Counted from the stretch's first letter, positions 30,093-44,504 are shown. The stretch: 64,000 bases of DNA from Teratosphaeria epicoccoides (GCA_021401465.1 JADDMT010000023.1:124001-188000), one strand, 5' to 3'. Made by a program: numbers and translations. The notes: generated by a model not told the origin, from the letters alone.

Positions 30093-31561
30093 ATAGCTCA
30101 TGTGCTACAGACTAAGTTCGACACTACTCGCTCTACCCGCGATCGTCGCTCGTGTCGACAATGCCTTGACAACCTTAGTAGCCAAGCTGCACACATTTCT
30201 CCTCCGCGTGTTAGTAAGGTGTCCCCTACCCGCGAGGTATGCGTGACTTGTACTAACCGAAGCGTAGCTAAGATCTACGTTAGCAGATTTGATGAGGGCA
30301 GTGTCTACCGCAATTGTGTTAACTATAATAGCAAGCATCAAAAATGCTAAGACCTCCCTGAAGAGGTGTACGGCAAGTACAACTAGCTATGCCGTAACAT
30401 TGATGACTTCTAGAGTACGCGTAACAAGGGGGTTACTAAAGGCACTCTGACTATAAACAGGCTATAGGCTAAGTACCGCAAGGTACTCGCCTACCTACTT
30501 GGCGCCCTCTCATGCTTCACCGCGACTGCTAACCGTTCTTATAGCAGTGTTCGCTTCGACTCTCTGCTAACAGGCGAAAACGTTTGTCTAGGTCTGATCG
30601 CAGACTTAGTCTAGAAGATCTCTTCGCTATAGTACGTATATAGTGTAGGTACCCTCTAAGTATAAATGCTGACTTTCTCCGCTAGGCTAACGTTAGCGTC
30701 GAGAAATATCCGACTAGCTGTTAGCGTCAGCAACTCGGGGCCCTTGCCTCTATTGACAATAACTTTAAGATGCGGATGATCCGCAAGAAGGTCATCAAGC
30801 AATTCACCGTTCCCGCTACTAAGGCTACGCCCTAGCGCCATACCGAGAGACAGCCTGCCTCTAAGCCGGTCCCGAGGACTAAGCCGTAAGTTACTTACTT
30901 AAATCCTGTCGTGTGCGTATAGCTAACACATTATAGCGCCGCCGCCTACGCCGCCTCGACGCTACTGTCTAAGAAGAAGAAGAAGGCCAGGGCCGAAATT
31001 AAGGTTAGTAACAAGGAAGCCGAACCTTCCCTACTTGCGACCTACACTACGTCTGTCAAGACGCTAAGGTACAAGCCTCTAGGCTAGATCTTTAAGGATA
31101 AGGAGGATGACGACATCTAGGATACCTTTAGTCCTAACGAGATCCCTTTGCGCTATAGTGTTACTATACTAGTTACGCCTAAGGGGGACACTAAGTCCGA
31201 TGATGTAGTCGACACTTGTGTCAAGAAGCGCAAGATGATCTCGAGGGCCGAGCGCGACAGCCGCAAGCGCGCTCGAGTCTCTTCGCCTTCTAATGCTAAG
31301 GATGAGGTAGTCGTCGCGACTAGGCACGGTAAGGGTGTCGCTAGCTCTCTAGCTACTATGGGCTCTAAGGACGAGCTCCCTCGCAACCTACTAAAGAAGA
31401 AGATGCCGGCCTCCCTTCGTGGCGTTGCTACTCCTGTCACTTATAGTCACTTCAGGGTGTTTAGTAGACCCCGTGCAGGTAGGTAGTCCCTAGCGGACTA
31501 TAACAAGAAAGACTCTTCTGCTTCGGGTTTAGTCAGGAAGCCCCTAACTAGTAGTCGCTAA
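30093..31561 (+). pseudogene. Antisense gene of gypsy copy B
   Basis: Opposite to copy B's gag-pol, therefore on the plus strand. The start codon is mutated to ATA, and a 28-nt deletion near 30621 shifts the frame, so it is 1,469 nt not 1,497. The cysteine segment (30237-30347) keeps four of the six cysteines; the missing ones read Tyr. Confidence 0.72.
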
Positions 31562-31701
31562 GCATTAGCTACGAAGCTAATCTAAGCATGTCTCTTGTTC
31601 TTCTTAGGTTTATTCTAGGTGTGCCTTTAGGCATTAATGATGTATAAGTAGGGCGTTTGCTTCTTGTTATTACTTCGCGCGTTATGCGCTACATACACGT
31701 G

Positions 31702-33594
31702 TTAAGAATTCTGCTCTAGAACTCTCATCTTCCTACGAATCGACCTTCTTAAGCCCTGCTCACGCGTCCTCTACTCTTCGAATTCACGAATAGCTTCTAG
31801 AGTATTCTTGTAGTCTTTAGCCGGAACCTATTATGTGTACTTAGGTAGGTATCCTTTCTACTTTACTAGATAGTACGTTATGCCCTTACGCCGCATACTG
31901 TCCTTAATACCCTCGACTTCCTACTCTTCGTTCTCTTCTGCTACTAGCATTAGGTCCGCGGGCTCTTCGCTCTTGCGCTATACCTATAGTTCGAGTAGAG
32001 ATACGTAGAAGATGTCATGCACATAATACGATAATAGCAACAATAGCTAGTACGCCTGCAAGCCTATCGCGTCGCGTATCTAGAAGGGTCCGACAAACCT
32101 TAGCGTCATCTTCTTGCTTAGAAGTTTCAGCTTGAGATTCTTTGTCGACAGTAATACCTTCGTACTAACTACGTACTACATCGGTTTAGCACAGGCGTTA
32201 TTATGTTTAATCTAGGATTCTGAGGCCTTTTTCTAGTGTTCTATTAGCACCGAATGTACCTCGCGTATACGCCGCGCTAATTCTGCGGCGGCTAGCACCC
32301 TCTCCTCAGAAGACTCGTCCTAAGGCGGTTCTAGGTGTATTTCTGGATCAAAGCCATAAAGAATCTGAAATGGCGACATGCGCATAGTAGCATGCACGCT
32401 ATTATTAACTGCAAATTCCGCCATAGAAATTGCATCGGCCTAGGCATCCTAGTTCTTAGTGTAGTAGTACCGAAGGGATTACTTAAGAGTCTAGTTCATA
32501 CGTTTAGTCTAACTATTAGTCTGTAGATAGAATGCTATACTTAGGCGGTACTTAACACGCGCCTCAAACACAAATTCTTGCTAGTATTTACTAGTAAAGA
32601 CAGAACCTCGATCTAATAGGATACTTCGGGGGACACTAAAGCGCTATATAACTTTGTCGCGAAGTAGTCATGCAAGCTCGCCGCTTGTGCACCTTTTCGT
32701 ACATAGGATGAAGACATTCATCTTCGAGTATCAGTTGACTACTATAAGGACAGCATTAACTACATCGCCTCTCTACTTTGCTAGCGGCAAATTAGTGATA
32801 AAATCCATGGTTAAGTCTTGCTATAGTCTCTCTAGTAGTAGGAGCGCCTAAGTATCGCCATAGGGGCGATAGCGCCGAGATTTGCTAATCTGGCATGTCT
32901 AGCAGGATTTGACATAGTCAGAGACATCCTGTTCTAGCGTAGGCTACTAGTATTTGCGCCTAAGAAGTGCGTTTGTCTTCTCTGCGCCAAAATGGCCCAT
33001 GAGTTCATTGTCATGATGAATACAGAGGAGCTGCGAACGGAGTACATAGTTAGCGGGTACGTAGAGCCTATTATCAAAGTACTACAAGTCGCCTGACTTG
33101 GTCTAGTACTTCGGACCGCCTGTAGTGTCCTAGAGGGCTACACCCTCATTAATTAACTCCGGTTCTCGCTCTTGCAACCGCTGAATAAGTCTCGAGACTT
33201 CTTTAAAGGGTTCTTTAGACATCGCATGCTCGCTGCATGTAAGCTAGTTAACTACTACATGGATCGAGCTAGACACGGTCACTACAACTGCCAGATAGGA
33301 GGGTTCGTCACTAGTAGAGGCCATGAGGCCCTATTAGACCCGTAGTCGACCTACAAGAGGAGCTAACGACAGATCGCCGCCCTAAACTACAAGCTTCGTT
33401 TGCAGCGTAGGGAGAAGCTGTTAGTTACCCTCCTCCCTAGTGTTGTAGTCCGGTCGTCGCGAAGGACTGTCGGCTAGATTCGTCTTTCTAGAACGATGCT
33501 AGATAACGAAGTCAAAGCTAGTAAGGAAAGTCGCCTACCTTGCTTGCCGACTACTTAGCTGCTTCACGCCCATGAAGCCGCGAAGGTTGTTATA
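31702..33594 (-). pseudogene. gag-pol: gag-pol of copy B, C-terminal part
   Basis: Holds end of RNase H, integrase and chromodomain on the minus strand. The integrase zinc region here keeps a His (GHF) that is Tyr in copy 1. The frame is cut at 33594 by the Plavaka-like element and continues at 55495. Confidence 0.85.
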
Positions 33595-33760
33595 TATCTC
33601 GAAAACCTAACCCCTAAGTAGTACGAAGTACGAAGAGTAGACTAAGTAGAGCTAAGTTAGCTAAGTAGGTGCTAGTAGTATACTAGCAGTATCTTACTAG
33701 CTCGGCCTACTCGGCCCTACTCCTAGCTACTCGATTCACAGGCTCGTTAGCCTTCCTACT

Positions 33761-33780
33761 CATGCCTACTCGTAGGCATG
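33761..33780. repeat. Palindrome in the left subterminal region of element C
   Basis: Perfect 8-bp stem (catgccta / taggcatg) around a 4-nt loop, about 165 bp from the left terminus. Confidence 0.6.
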
Positions 33781-33909
33781 CTTATTTAACGGCTTTCTAC
33801 TTGATCGCTACTTACCTACACTCGTACGCTCCTCTGACGTGTACGTCTACTTAGCCCTACTCCTAGCCGTGCAATCTAGCGACAGGCATCACTACTAAGT
33901 GTTAGCGAT

Positions 33910-35351
33910 ATGCAGTAGTTAGAATGAAACTTGTCTTCAGACTGCCCCCTTACATAGCTCATTTACTATACTAGCTACTACGCCGCCGTCTCTACGCTAT
34001 AGGCAGTCTCCGAAGCCTTCTACAGTCGACGGCTGTAGCTTGTAAGTCGTCTACATCCTCCTATGCCTTTCCTTATACGCTTGGAGGCGCATCTAGTCCG
34101 CAACCTATTCGACGATCTTGTCTTTGACCTCTACGCTCTCTAACATTCCCTTATACTTCTTGACTGCTAGAAACCGAAGTCGAGGCAGCCGAGCAGCTAT
34201 AACAGTCATGTAGAGTACAAACTGCTTAGAGTACACGAAACTATAGAGGTCCGCATTAATGTTATCTGAATTCCGGTAAATACATACATACCTGCCCGCT
34301 ATGTTAGTAGCAGCTAAGTAGCTACTACGACTAAAATATGCTACTATCAAATCATATCTACCTGCTATTACCGTATCAAATTAGTAGGGACTGTAGCTCT
34401 TACTAGCATGCTAGTCTTACAGGAGCTAAGAAACAAGTAAACTATAAGTAATACTATCTCCGCTAGCTTGCCAGACTTCAGGAAACACAGCTAGACCCCT
34501 GTTTAGAACACTACTATGTCTCTACGCCCGCCTGCTCGCTAGCCTACTATAGCCTCAGAAACGTGTGTCGAGATGCACATATGTACTTGTTAGCGCATCT
34601 CGTTCCTCTGCACGTATTACTAGACGATAAACGGCTTATTCATTGTGCTATTCAAAGTGGCTAAGTTGTTACGGGCTCCTGCGACGACATCGCTAAACTC
34701 GCCCTGCAGACGCTGTCTAAACTGTAGAGAGAACTCGTTGTACGATGGCTCTATGTTGTATGTATTCTACAGGCCTTAGTAGAATGCCTAGGTGTACTAG
34801 TCTTCTGTCTTGTACTTGACATTGACCTTCTTTTAGCCTGACTAATTAGCGTCTTCCGTCTTCATCATAATGAAGACGACCTTCCTATTCCTTTTACTCC
34901 TAAACACACGGACCCCCCTAAAACTCATCTAAGGGGCGTTAGGGGTCCCATTGTAACTGACGACGATTAGCCCGCTAAAGAAAAGCTCATGTGCACCTAG
35001 CGGTCTAGTAAGTAGCACTCCGAACACCTTGTTCGTGATTAGGGGCAGTACACTAGTAGCCCGCTCCCTTGTCGCGCGACTCGCTATGTCCTCCCCTTCA
35101 AAGATCTTCTTGAATAGCAGGATTTTGACGCGTCTAGTAAACATGAAGTCAGTGACTAGTCGTCATATCTTAGGGTTAACTGCATACTTATTCCTATTCC
35201 AGGTTAGCTGCCTAGCGCAGCTGTCCTTGTAGTTGTCGTGCTAGTCGATTATCTGGCAATTCTTGCTGCAGTAGGCTACTACCTGACATAGGCACATCTT
35301 GAGCGGGCTGTCGATGCCACAATTAGCGCATTAAGCGACTATGCTAGCCAT
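33910..35351 (-). pseudogene. MYND-type zinc-finger gene in element C
   Basis: Starts MASIVA (35351) and then shows the MYND pattern: CANCG, CLCQ, YCSKNC, a TAG where the family has Trp, HDNYKDSC. The rest (FMFTRRVKILLFKKIFEG, ELFFSGLIVVSYNG, FSLQFRQRLQGEFSDVV) is unrecognised. A further open stretch at 34350-33910 (YFSRSSYLAATNIAGRY) probably is the last exon or the frame after an intron. MYND fingers bind proline-rich peptides in other proteins; the role in a transposon is unknown. All breaks are TAG-type. Confidence 0.65.
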
Positions 35352-36200
35352 TATCTCGAATAGTAAGATAGAGGGTTAATTGATGTTACTGCTACTTGTA
35401 TGTATTAGGCAAGTCTTCGAAGTTAGTTAATGTAATCAGTAAAGAGTTAAAGTAGAAGAGTAGTAGTAGATATAGATATCTCTTGCTGCTAAGTGCACGT
35501 GCTGCCGCCTAGCTAGCGCACATGAGGCCCTCGTAACTGCCGTCTAGATCAGTTAGCTGCTACGTGCCGCTATGTGCTACATGTAGGTAGTTATTACTCT
35601 TAACAAAGAAGTAGCAAACATGGCGACATCTATCCTATGTAGCTATGTCTGCCGAGTGCACATGCTGCCGTCAAGCTAGCGTTAGTGTGACTATGTCGCG
35701 GTTGCTACTATTCCTAATGCCTCTGTATAGTAGTAGATAAGGTCCGTAGGTTGCAACTATGAGGATCATTTTTTACTGCCTTTCGAGGCAGAATCGCCTG
35801 ATATCGTGCCTTCTTCATTTAGTCATGTGCCTAGGTAGCAGTGTGTGATATTTAACCGAATCTGTGACAGCGTCGCGTGCCTTCCGTTTCTAGCCATTTT
35901 TCAGGTAGTAGCGTCATGTGCCTTCTATTTCTAGTCATTTTTCAGGCAGAAGCTAATAATGTGACGATGCAACGTGTGCAGTTAGCGACTATGCAGAGTA
36001 CATGACCTATAGCTGCTAAAATACAAAAGAAGCTTAGTGCCCTAAACTTCTTTCTTTTAAACAACTACCTCATCTAGTACTCGGCTTCTTCTTTAGCATC
36101 TATACAGATACTAGCACACTAACAACACTATGGCATGTAAGCATTATATGCTTATATGACGAGACTATAAACTGACGCGCTAGTAGAATCCAAACCTACT

Positions 36201-37895
36201 ATGTCGACAAATCTGACCCTAGACCTAGAGCTAGCAATCGGTGTAGGTTCTAAGCACGCCGAGTTCGCGGCTAACTACGTCCGCGATACCGTCTAGGCAT
36301 TAGAAGCCGCCGTCGCGCTGTAGAAGGCATATCCGGACTTTAATGCCTATGAGGATCTCGTTAACTACGCCCCTTAGGTAGAGCATCGAGCTAGGCACAA
36401 GGTACTTGACGTCGTATGCGGCAGTAGCCTGATTAGGCTCCTAGCGAGTACAAAGCTAGCTTTGCTAGATAGTGTATACTTCCTAGACTTCTGTGCTAAG
36501 ATGCTAGATAAGAGCTAGTAGTATGTGTTATAGCTAGGCCTTAGAGGCAATACTGTTACTAACTAATCTTTAGTACTATGCGGGACTACTAGGGAAGCGT
36601 GGACTCGTAGCGCTTCATCTAGGCGAGGCTCGGTCGTACCCCTATAGCTAGCATCAAGCAGGCTGCTAGATGTCCTGACAGCTTTTAGATAGTATTTGCA
36701 AAGGGCGTGCTAGAGATGTTCGAGCTACAGGTCTATTCGGGGCTAATCCGCTAGCTGCGCGAGCTAGTTAGTGATAACAGCTAGCTGATCTTAGATTAGA
36801 AGGAGCCTGCTCCTAGCTAGTAGCTACTCTTGCACTAACTAAGCGAGGCTACTTCTATGGCCTATTAAGAGTACACTATAAGAGACTAGGCCTTATTGCT
36901 ATCGCGCATTTAGAATGTTTAGCACCCTGCCCTACTAAGTCCTTGCTTTAACTGTCTAATCACGTAGTACACCATAATCGCTAGCTAGGACGAATTGGCG
37001 AGGGCGCGGAGATCTATGCTTGCTTTCTTCGCTAAGCCTAGTATAGTAAGTAAGGTGTCCCTCTACGTAGACTTTCTGACCTACTACCTGACAGATTAGT
37101 TAACTGCTCTCTACGGCTTATTCGTCGAGCGAGCAAGAACCCGTGTCAGCTATCTAACCGCGGCGTTAGAGGTCAAAGTCAACATGGCGCGGCGTGAATA
37201 GCTTAATAGCAAGATTAGTAGTACTACTCCTAGGCAGAGGGGTTTCTAGGTCGAGCTCTTATACACTCTCCTTATTAAGCCCATGGTTACGATATCTCTT
37301 AATCAAGTTAAACGGGAATTGTCGCGCACAGAGAGACGTGCGCTAGAACGATAGGTAGCGAAGGCTCTACAGAAAGGGTAGTAAATATGCGAGGTAGATA
37401 AGCTAGCTAGCTACCTAGACGCTAGCTAGCAGAGAGATGTGCATGCGATGAGAGACTTTTGGCTAGTAGCACTAACTGCCAATCCTGCGGCATGACTAAT
37501 AAGTAGTTATGCACGTAGGTAGAAGACCTGCTTCCGGCTATAGCAGGTAGTAATTCATGACTTTCTTAAGAACTTACTAAGCATCTACCTCTTGACGACG
37601 TGCCTGCTGTCAAAAAGAAGCTCGTAGCCGTCATCGCTAAACACGAGTTTCCCTTTCTTAAGGTTAGTAGCCGCGATTCTGACTAATCATACATACATAT
37701 GCTAACTAGTTGTATTTCTAGCTCCTAGCCGAGCTTCGCAACAAGATCTATGAAGGAGTTATCATGTCGCCTACCCCGATTAGCATCATGTTCAACTACG
37801 GCATGGGTCAGCTAAGTAGCTAAGTCGTTAAGTCTACTAGCGCTAGCTAGAAGAACTACGTGCTAGGAGCCCTCCTTGCGGCGTGCTACCTTCAT
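36201..37895 (+). pseudogene. Unrecognised ORF in element C (plus strand)
   Basis: Starts MSTNLTLDLELAIGVGSKHA at 36201. Coding-like text moves to another frame near 36550 (GSVDSQRFIQARLGRTP, YVDFLTYYLTDQLTALYGLF), and to a third near 37600 (HLPLDDVPAVKKKLVAV). A textbook small intron lies at about 37662-37720 (GTTAGT, TGCTAAC, TTTCTAG), then LAELRNKIYEGVIMSP. Roughly 500 residues, largely helical. It overlaps tail-to-tail with the transposase gene's 3' end. No family recognised. Confidence 0.5.
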
Positions 37896-37899
37896 CGAG

Positions 37900-38990
37900 C
37901 TTACTAGTATAGCATTCGTTGCGCATGTCACGATCGTTTGCGTTTGTTTCTCCTCGATTAGTCCTAAGTAGAGCTGCTAGCGACGCTACGCTTGAGCGAT
38001 AGCGGCCCTTCCTTGCTAGTAGCCGCAATATCGCGCTCCTTAGCTGTATTCAGGCGATGTAGCTTGTGTTTAGTTGCTACCCTAGACTCTTGTTCCTCCT
38101 AGTCCGCATTGTATATGAAGTTGTAGGTCTCAAAGTCGGCAGTATTGTTAATGTACATGTCACATTAGCCAGAGGTGTCATATTCGTCCGTTAGCATAAC
38201 ATGGATGCTATAGTAGACGCTAGTAAGCCCGTAGATGCGGCGACCTTGCAGAGTACCTTCCTGTAGGCTAGAACGCATCGCTGTGATTACTATCATGCTA
38301 TAAACATCGTCTGCTCTTCCGGCCGGATCTTTCGGCTAGAACAGGTCTACGAACACACCTATGTAGGTCGGACATTTATTATGTGCTAGTATTATGTAGT
38401 TGTAGCTATCTACTATGACGCGCGATTTCTTGTCTTAGAAGGTTACGACATATAACAGGCGAGTAGGTAGCTAGCCCTCGAAGGCGACGACTAGGTCGAT
38501 TTGTCTATTAACGCTAGTAGTCTCGTCTGTAACTAGTAGCACTTTATACTCCTAGACCTAGAGCTAGTCGTTACGGCGATTATCCTGGATTCCTTGCTAG
38601 TTTAGGGTACATCTAACGACGTCCGGCTTAGTTGCAGATAGATTATTAGGATCCTTATGATGCATCTTCTAGTACCGTATACTAGCATAGAAAGATACAT
38701 CTAAATCGTCGACCTAATCTAGTCTTCCCTTAATCCTGTCAGGATTAAGACGCATTGTATTCGACGTCGATGTTGTATTAGACGACGCCTAGTACTCTCT
38801 AACAAACACTATAGTAGCATGACAGAAGTAAGGCCCTACCTCTAGCCCTATGTATGCTACTACATTACTAACTGTCCTCTATATGTCTCTACCTAGTAAC
38901 AATTAGCTAGATCTTAGCCTTCGCTAGCTAAGGAAGGCTTCGACATCCTTCTGCTCTGTCAGTTAAGGCACTTTACGCTCCTAAGCCTCT
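37900..38990 (-). pseudogene. Plavaka-like transposase, C-terminal part
   Basis: Continues the frame broken at 47160 by gypsy copy D. Coding-like stretches include LNPDRIKGRLD, MHHKDPNNLSATKPDVVR, SRVIVDSYNYIILAHNK and GLTSVYYSIHVMLTDEYD. Exact end not determined (about 37,900-38,000). RIP-type TAG stops throughout. Confidence 0.65.
38986..38990. repeat. Target-site duplication of gypsy copy D (left)
   Basis: cctct, repeated exactly at 47160-47164 after copy D. Confidence 0.9.
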
Positions 38991-39350
38991 TGATACGGTT
39001 AATACTAGGGGGCCATTAGAACCGCATGGGTTCTAATAGCCGCCCTTGGCATGTAGTGACCCTGCTACATATAGCAAGGGGGTCCTTCGTACATACGTTG
39101 GCTTGTATGTCGTCCGAGTAGGATCAGTTGTCGACGTAGGACGCCCCTACGTCGCTAACCCTACGGTACCCCTGCGGGGTTAGGCTCGGACATGCTTTCC
39201 CTAATTAAGGAGCGTCGGGGGTTATAAGCACCCTTAGCGCTACCTCTGCGATAAGCAGAAAGCAGCGCTGTCTTGTACCTACTAAAAGGTCGGATTACTC
39301 TGTCACACTGCGAGATATTTTCATATCATATAGCATATACATCTATATTA
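38991..39350 (+). repeat. 5' LTR of gypsy copy D
   Basis: 360 bp, TGATAC...TATTA; primer-binding-like gttctgctttct follows as in copy 1. Confidence 0.9.
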
Positions 39351-39399
39351 GTTCTGCTTTCTCCCCCCTGCTTTGCAGTCTAGCAGAGAATACTATAAT

Positions 39400-42300
39400 A
39401 TGTCTAGAGCACTACGAACTCGCAACTAACGCGTAGCGAGCGCCATCCTAAGCGCCCGCGACGGCGAAGCTAGCCTGAGTAACTAGCCCGCAGGAGTACC
39501 CGCTACGAGCGACACTGCATCGAGCGACGGTTCCGCTAGAGGCTAATTACGCGGCAGACTAGGCAATAGACCCCCCGCACAGGGACCGTAACTAACCCCG
39601 ACTATCGACCTAGCCCTCGTAGCCATGATTGTCGATTAGGTCGCGAACTGCCTTGCGAACTAGAGCTAGAGCCGCACCGCTCCTAGCAGCGACAACGGCG
39701 AGGACGACGAAGACGTCGCCATAAGCAGTACTAACGAACTAGCGGACGAAGAAATCTAGCGAGATTTCACGCTAGGGACCCATGAAGACAACTTACTAGG
39801 AGGCGCAGACCCTCCGCGTGTGCCCGCGAACCTGGTGCCTAAATTCGGGGCCATAGTAGGCTAACTAGGAGGTAGTCGTAACGCACGTAACCCGAAGCCG
39901 TTTAAGGGAGACACCTTAAAGGAGGCGCGAACTTTCTTGCAGGCGTGTAAGGCAGTTTTCGTGCTCAACCTACGCGGATATTCCATAGAGGGCGAACGAG
40001 TCGCCTTTAGTGTGATGTAGCTCGAAGAGGATAAGGAACCTCGCAACAATTAGCATGAGCGGTATGACCTTATGCGGGTCTATGACAGAACGTATATGTA
40101 GGCGGACTTTCGCTAGTTCTATGTCGACTAGGTCGAGGATCCGGGGAATCGCGCCCTTACTGTGTCTGTCGAGTACGAGAAGGCTAAGTAGGGGAAGGGA
40201 CAAACAACCTCTAGCTTCGCAACCTATCTCGCCATGCTCAAGGGACAGATGCTACCCTATACCGAGACGTAACACGTGCGGCACTTGCTTATCAAACTTG
40301 ATGACAATCTTCAGAACATGATCATGACTTTTCATGAACTTCCGACGACTTAGTAAGACCTCGTGTCCCTTGCGACACGTATGGAAATCACCTTGAAGCG
40401 AAATAGAAAATCGGGTAGTAAGGACAATAAGCGTCTAAGCCCCGAGGACCTACTAAAGGGCCGCTATTACAAGCGCCCTAGGGGCCACGTCTAACGCGGT
40501 AGTTCATTCTAGAGGAGTAAGCCCTCCGAGCCAAAAGACAGTGGCGAGAAGCCTCTGAGTAGCTGCCACATCTGTGGAGCGAGGGACTACTAGGCGGCTC
40601 GCTATCCTAAACGAAGTGATAGGAAGAAGGTAAGCAAGGTGTCTGAAACCTCCCTAGAGGGGAGGCGAAAGAAGGACAAGCCTAAGACAACCGAATGGCT
40701 ACCGCGGGTATCTAAGCTGTCTGTTACCGATAGTGTAGACTCGTGGCCTGCCTAGCGCCTATCCGGTGCGGTCCGAGTTAACGGCATGCTCGAGCTAGTA
40801 GACTATATGTTAGATGACCTTGCGGAGGTTAACGTGATACCCTAGAGGGTAATCATACGGCTCGGTTTGAAGCCGATCCTAGGAGCCCTACTACCTACTA
40901 TGAAGTCCTTTTGGGGCGAAGGCGCAGCGGCTCGAGGCGCGTACAACATACGCCTCTAACTCGCGGACTCCTCGGGAGAAGTGCGTGAGACTAACGAAGT
41001 CTTCTACGCTAAAGACGTTCCTAATAAGGAGCTCCTGCTTAGCCGCCCTTAGCGCTACAAGCAGGGAGTCGTTGTTGATAGAGCTACTGACAACTAGTTC
41101 TATAGCTCTATAGGCGAAGTTCCTGCGGTATAGATGCGTGACGCACGTAGCTTCTACAGGGACATGAAGAAGGTCTAATGCGTTTATGCGGTCTGCATAC
41201 AGAATGTCAAGGAGGACGTTACCCTTCCGCCTAAGTTAGAGGAATACGCCGATATTTTCGACGTAGAGGCTGCGGCCTATGCCCGGGCCCTAGACGCGGA
41301 ACATGCGATTAACCTAAAGGAGGGCTACAACCCTCCGCATCGACCTCTGTACCCTATGTCGGAATCGTAGCTCGAAACACTTCGAGACTATCTCTACAAG
41401 GCGCAAAGGAACGCGTGGATCCGACGAAGCGACAGCGAGGCTAGAGCGCTAGTTATGTTCGTCCTAAAGAAGGACAACACGCTCCGCCTATACGTTAACT
41501 ATAGGGGCCTTAACGCGGTAACCTAGAAGAACCGCTGCCCCCTACTACTTATTAGCGAGACGCTTGACCGCCTTAGTCACGCCGCTATCTTCTTGTCTAT
41601 CGACTTGAAGGACGCCTACTACCGGATACCGATCCGAAAGGGCAACAAGTAGAAGACTACATTCCGAACGCGGTACAGACACTTCGAGTATATAGTGATG
41701 CTATTCGGCTTGACTAACGTACTAGTAACGTTCTAAGCGTATATTAACCGGGCCCTAGCCGGCCTCGTTAACACCTGCTACGTAGTATATTTAGACGATA
41801 TACTAGTCTATTCTGACTTAAAGGAGGAGTATATTCGGCATCTAAGTATAGTGCTCGAATAGCTCCGCAAGTTCGCTCTGTACGTGAACCTAAAGAAGTG
41901 CTTATTCCTGACGGATAGGATTAAGTTTCTCGGATACATCGTCTCTATGGAAGGAGTCATCATGGATGACTAAAGGGTGTCCGCAATCGCGGAGTAGCTG
42001 CGGCTAACTACCCTCTAAGAAGTGCAGGTGTTCCTAGGATTTACTAACTTCTATCGCAGATTCATACGATCTTACTCGAAGATCGTGGCTCCCCTCACGG
42101 CCCTCGTAAAGGGCACGGTTCGAGGAAAAAAGCTAGGGAAAGTGCCTTAGGAGGAGGCTTAGAGCAAGGCCTTCTCTAAACTTAAAGCAGCTTTTTAAAC
42201 TGCGCCTATACTTTAGCACTTTGACCCTACTACGAAGATCTGGATAGAGACCGATACTTTAAAATTCGCAATAGCCGCAATTATATCGCAGCTCTAGTCA

Positions 42301-44364
42301 CACGAAGGCAGTGCGCAATAGTACCTAATTGCCTTCTAGTCGCGGAAGATGCAAGGCGCTAAGCTTAACTATAAGACTCACGACTAAGAACTTTTGGCTA
42401 TTGTTAACAGCTTTAAGGAGTACTAACACTACCTCGAAGGCGTAGCGCACCCTATTAAGGTGCTTACTAACTATAACAACCTTCGCGGCTTCATGGGTAT
42501 AAAGTAGCTAAGTAGTCAGCAAGCAAGGTAGGCGACTTTCCTCGCTAGCTTTGACTTCGTTATCTAGCATCGTTCCGGAAAGACGAATCCGGCTAACAGT
42601 CCTTCGTGACGACCGGACTACGACACTAGGGAAGAGGGTAACTAATAGCTTCTCCCTACGCTGCAAACAAAGCTTGTAGTTTAGGGCGGCAATCTGTCGT
42701 TAGCTCCTCTTGTAGGTCGACTACAGGTCTAATAGGGCCTCACAGCCTCCGCTAGTAACGAACCCCCCTATCTAGCAGCTATGGCGACTATGTCTAGCTC
42801 GATCCGTGCGGTAGTTAACCGGCTTACATGCGGTAAGCATGCGATGTCTAAAGAACCCTTTAAAGAAGTCTCGAGACTTATTCAGCAATTGCAAGAGCGA
42901 GAACCGGAGTTGATTAATAAGGGTATAGCCCTCTAGGACACCGCAGGCAGTCCGAAGTACTAGACCAAGTCAGGCGACTTGTAGTACTTTGATAATAGGC
43001 TCTACGTACCCGCCGACTACGCACTCTGTTCGCAGCTCCTCTATATTCATCATGACGATGAACTCGCGGGCCATTTTGGCGTAGAGAAGACAAACGCACT
43101 TCTTGGACGCAAATACTAGTAGCCTACGCTAGAACAGGATGTCTCTGACTATGTCAAATCCTGCTAGACGTGCCAGATTAGCAAATCTCGGCGCTATCGC
43201 CCCTACGGCGATGCTTAGGCGCTCCTACTACTAGAGAGACTATAGCAAGACTAGACCATGGATTTCATTACTAATTTGCCGCTAGCAAAGTAGAAAGGCG
43301 ATATGGTTGATACTATCCTTGTAGTAGTCGACTAATACTCGAAGATAAATGTCTTCATCCTATGTACGAAAAGGTGCACAAGTAGCGAGCTTGCGCGGCT
43401 ACTTCGCGATGAAGTCATATAGCGCTTTAGTGTCCCCCGAAGTATCCTATTAGATCGAGGTTCTGTCTTTACTAGTGAATACTAGCAAGAATTTGTGTTT
43501 AAGGCGCGTGTTAAGCACCGCCTAAGTACAGCATTCTATCTACAGACTAATGGTTAGACTAAACGTATGAACTAGACTCTTAAGTAGTACCTTTAGTGCT
43601 ACTACGCTAAGAACCAGGATGCCTAGGCTGACGTAATTCCTATGGCGGAATTTGCAGTTAATAACAGTGTGCATGCTACTATGCGCATGTCGCCATTTCA
43701 GATTCTTTATAGCTTTAATCCGGAAATACACCTAGAACTGCCTTAGGACGAGTCTTCTGAGGAGAGGGTGCCGGCCGCTACGGAATTAGCGCGGCGTATG
43801 CGCGAGGTACATTCGGTGCTAATAGAACACTAGAAAAAGGCCTTAGAATCCCAGATTAAACATAATAACGCCTATGCTAAACTAATGTAGTATGCAGTTA
43901 GTACGAAGGTGTTACTATTAACGAAGAATCTTAAGCTGAAACTTCCAAGTAAGAAGATAACGCTAAGGTTCGTCGGACCCTTCCAGATACGCGACGCGAT
44001 AGGCTTGCAGGCATACCGGCTATCGTTGCCATTGTCGTATTATGTGCACGACGTCTTCTATGTATCTCTACTTAAACCATAGGTACAGCGCGAGGGCGAA
44101 GAGCCCGCGGACCCGATGCTAGTAGCAGAAGAGAACGAAGAGTAGGAAGTCGAGGGTATTAAGGACAGTATGCGGCGTAAGGGCGCAACGCACTATCTAG
44201 TGAAGTAGAAAGGATACCTACCTAAGTACACATAATAGGTTCTAGCTGAAGACTATAAGAACGCTCCGGAAGCTATTCGTGAATTCGAAGAGCGGAGGAG
44301 GCGTGAGCAGGGCTTAAGAAGGTCGATTCGTGGGAAGATAAGGGTTCTAGAGCAGGATTCTTAA
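39400..44364 (+). pseudogene. gag-pol: gag-pol polyprotein of gypsy copy D
   Basis: 1,655 codons in one frame, the same as copy 1, with a different set of mostly TAG stops. The RT active-site box reads YLDDILVYS here (~41790), intact where copy 1 has YLDN. The zinc knuckle keeps its first Cys-His text (CHICGARDY) but the last Cys reads Tyr. The integrase motif reads TKRMN, as in the other copies. Chromodomain near 44187-44300. Confidence 0.92.
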
Positions 44365-44504
44365 CACATGTATGTAGCGCATAACGCGCGAAGTGACAAC
44401 GAGAAGCAAACGCCCTACTCATACATCATTAATGCCTAAAGGCACACCTAGAATAAACCTAAGAAGAACAAGAGACATGCTCAGATTAGCTTCGTAGCTA
44501 ATGC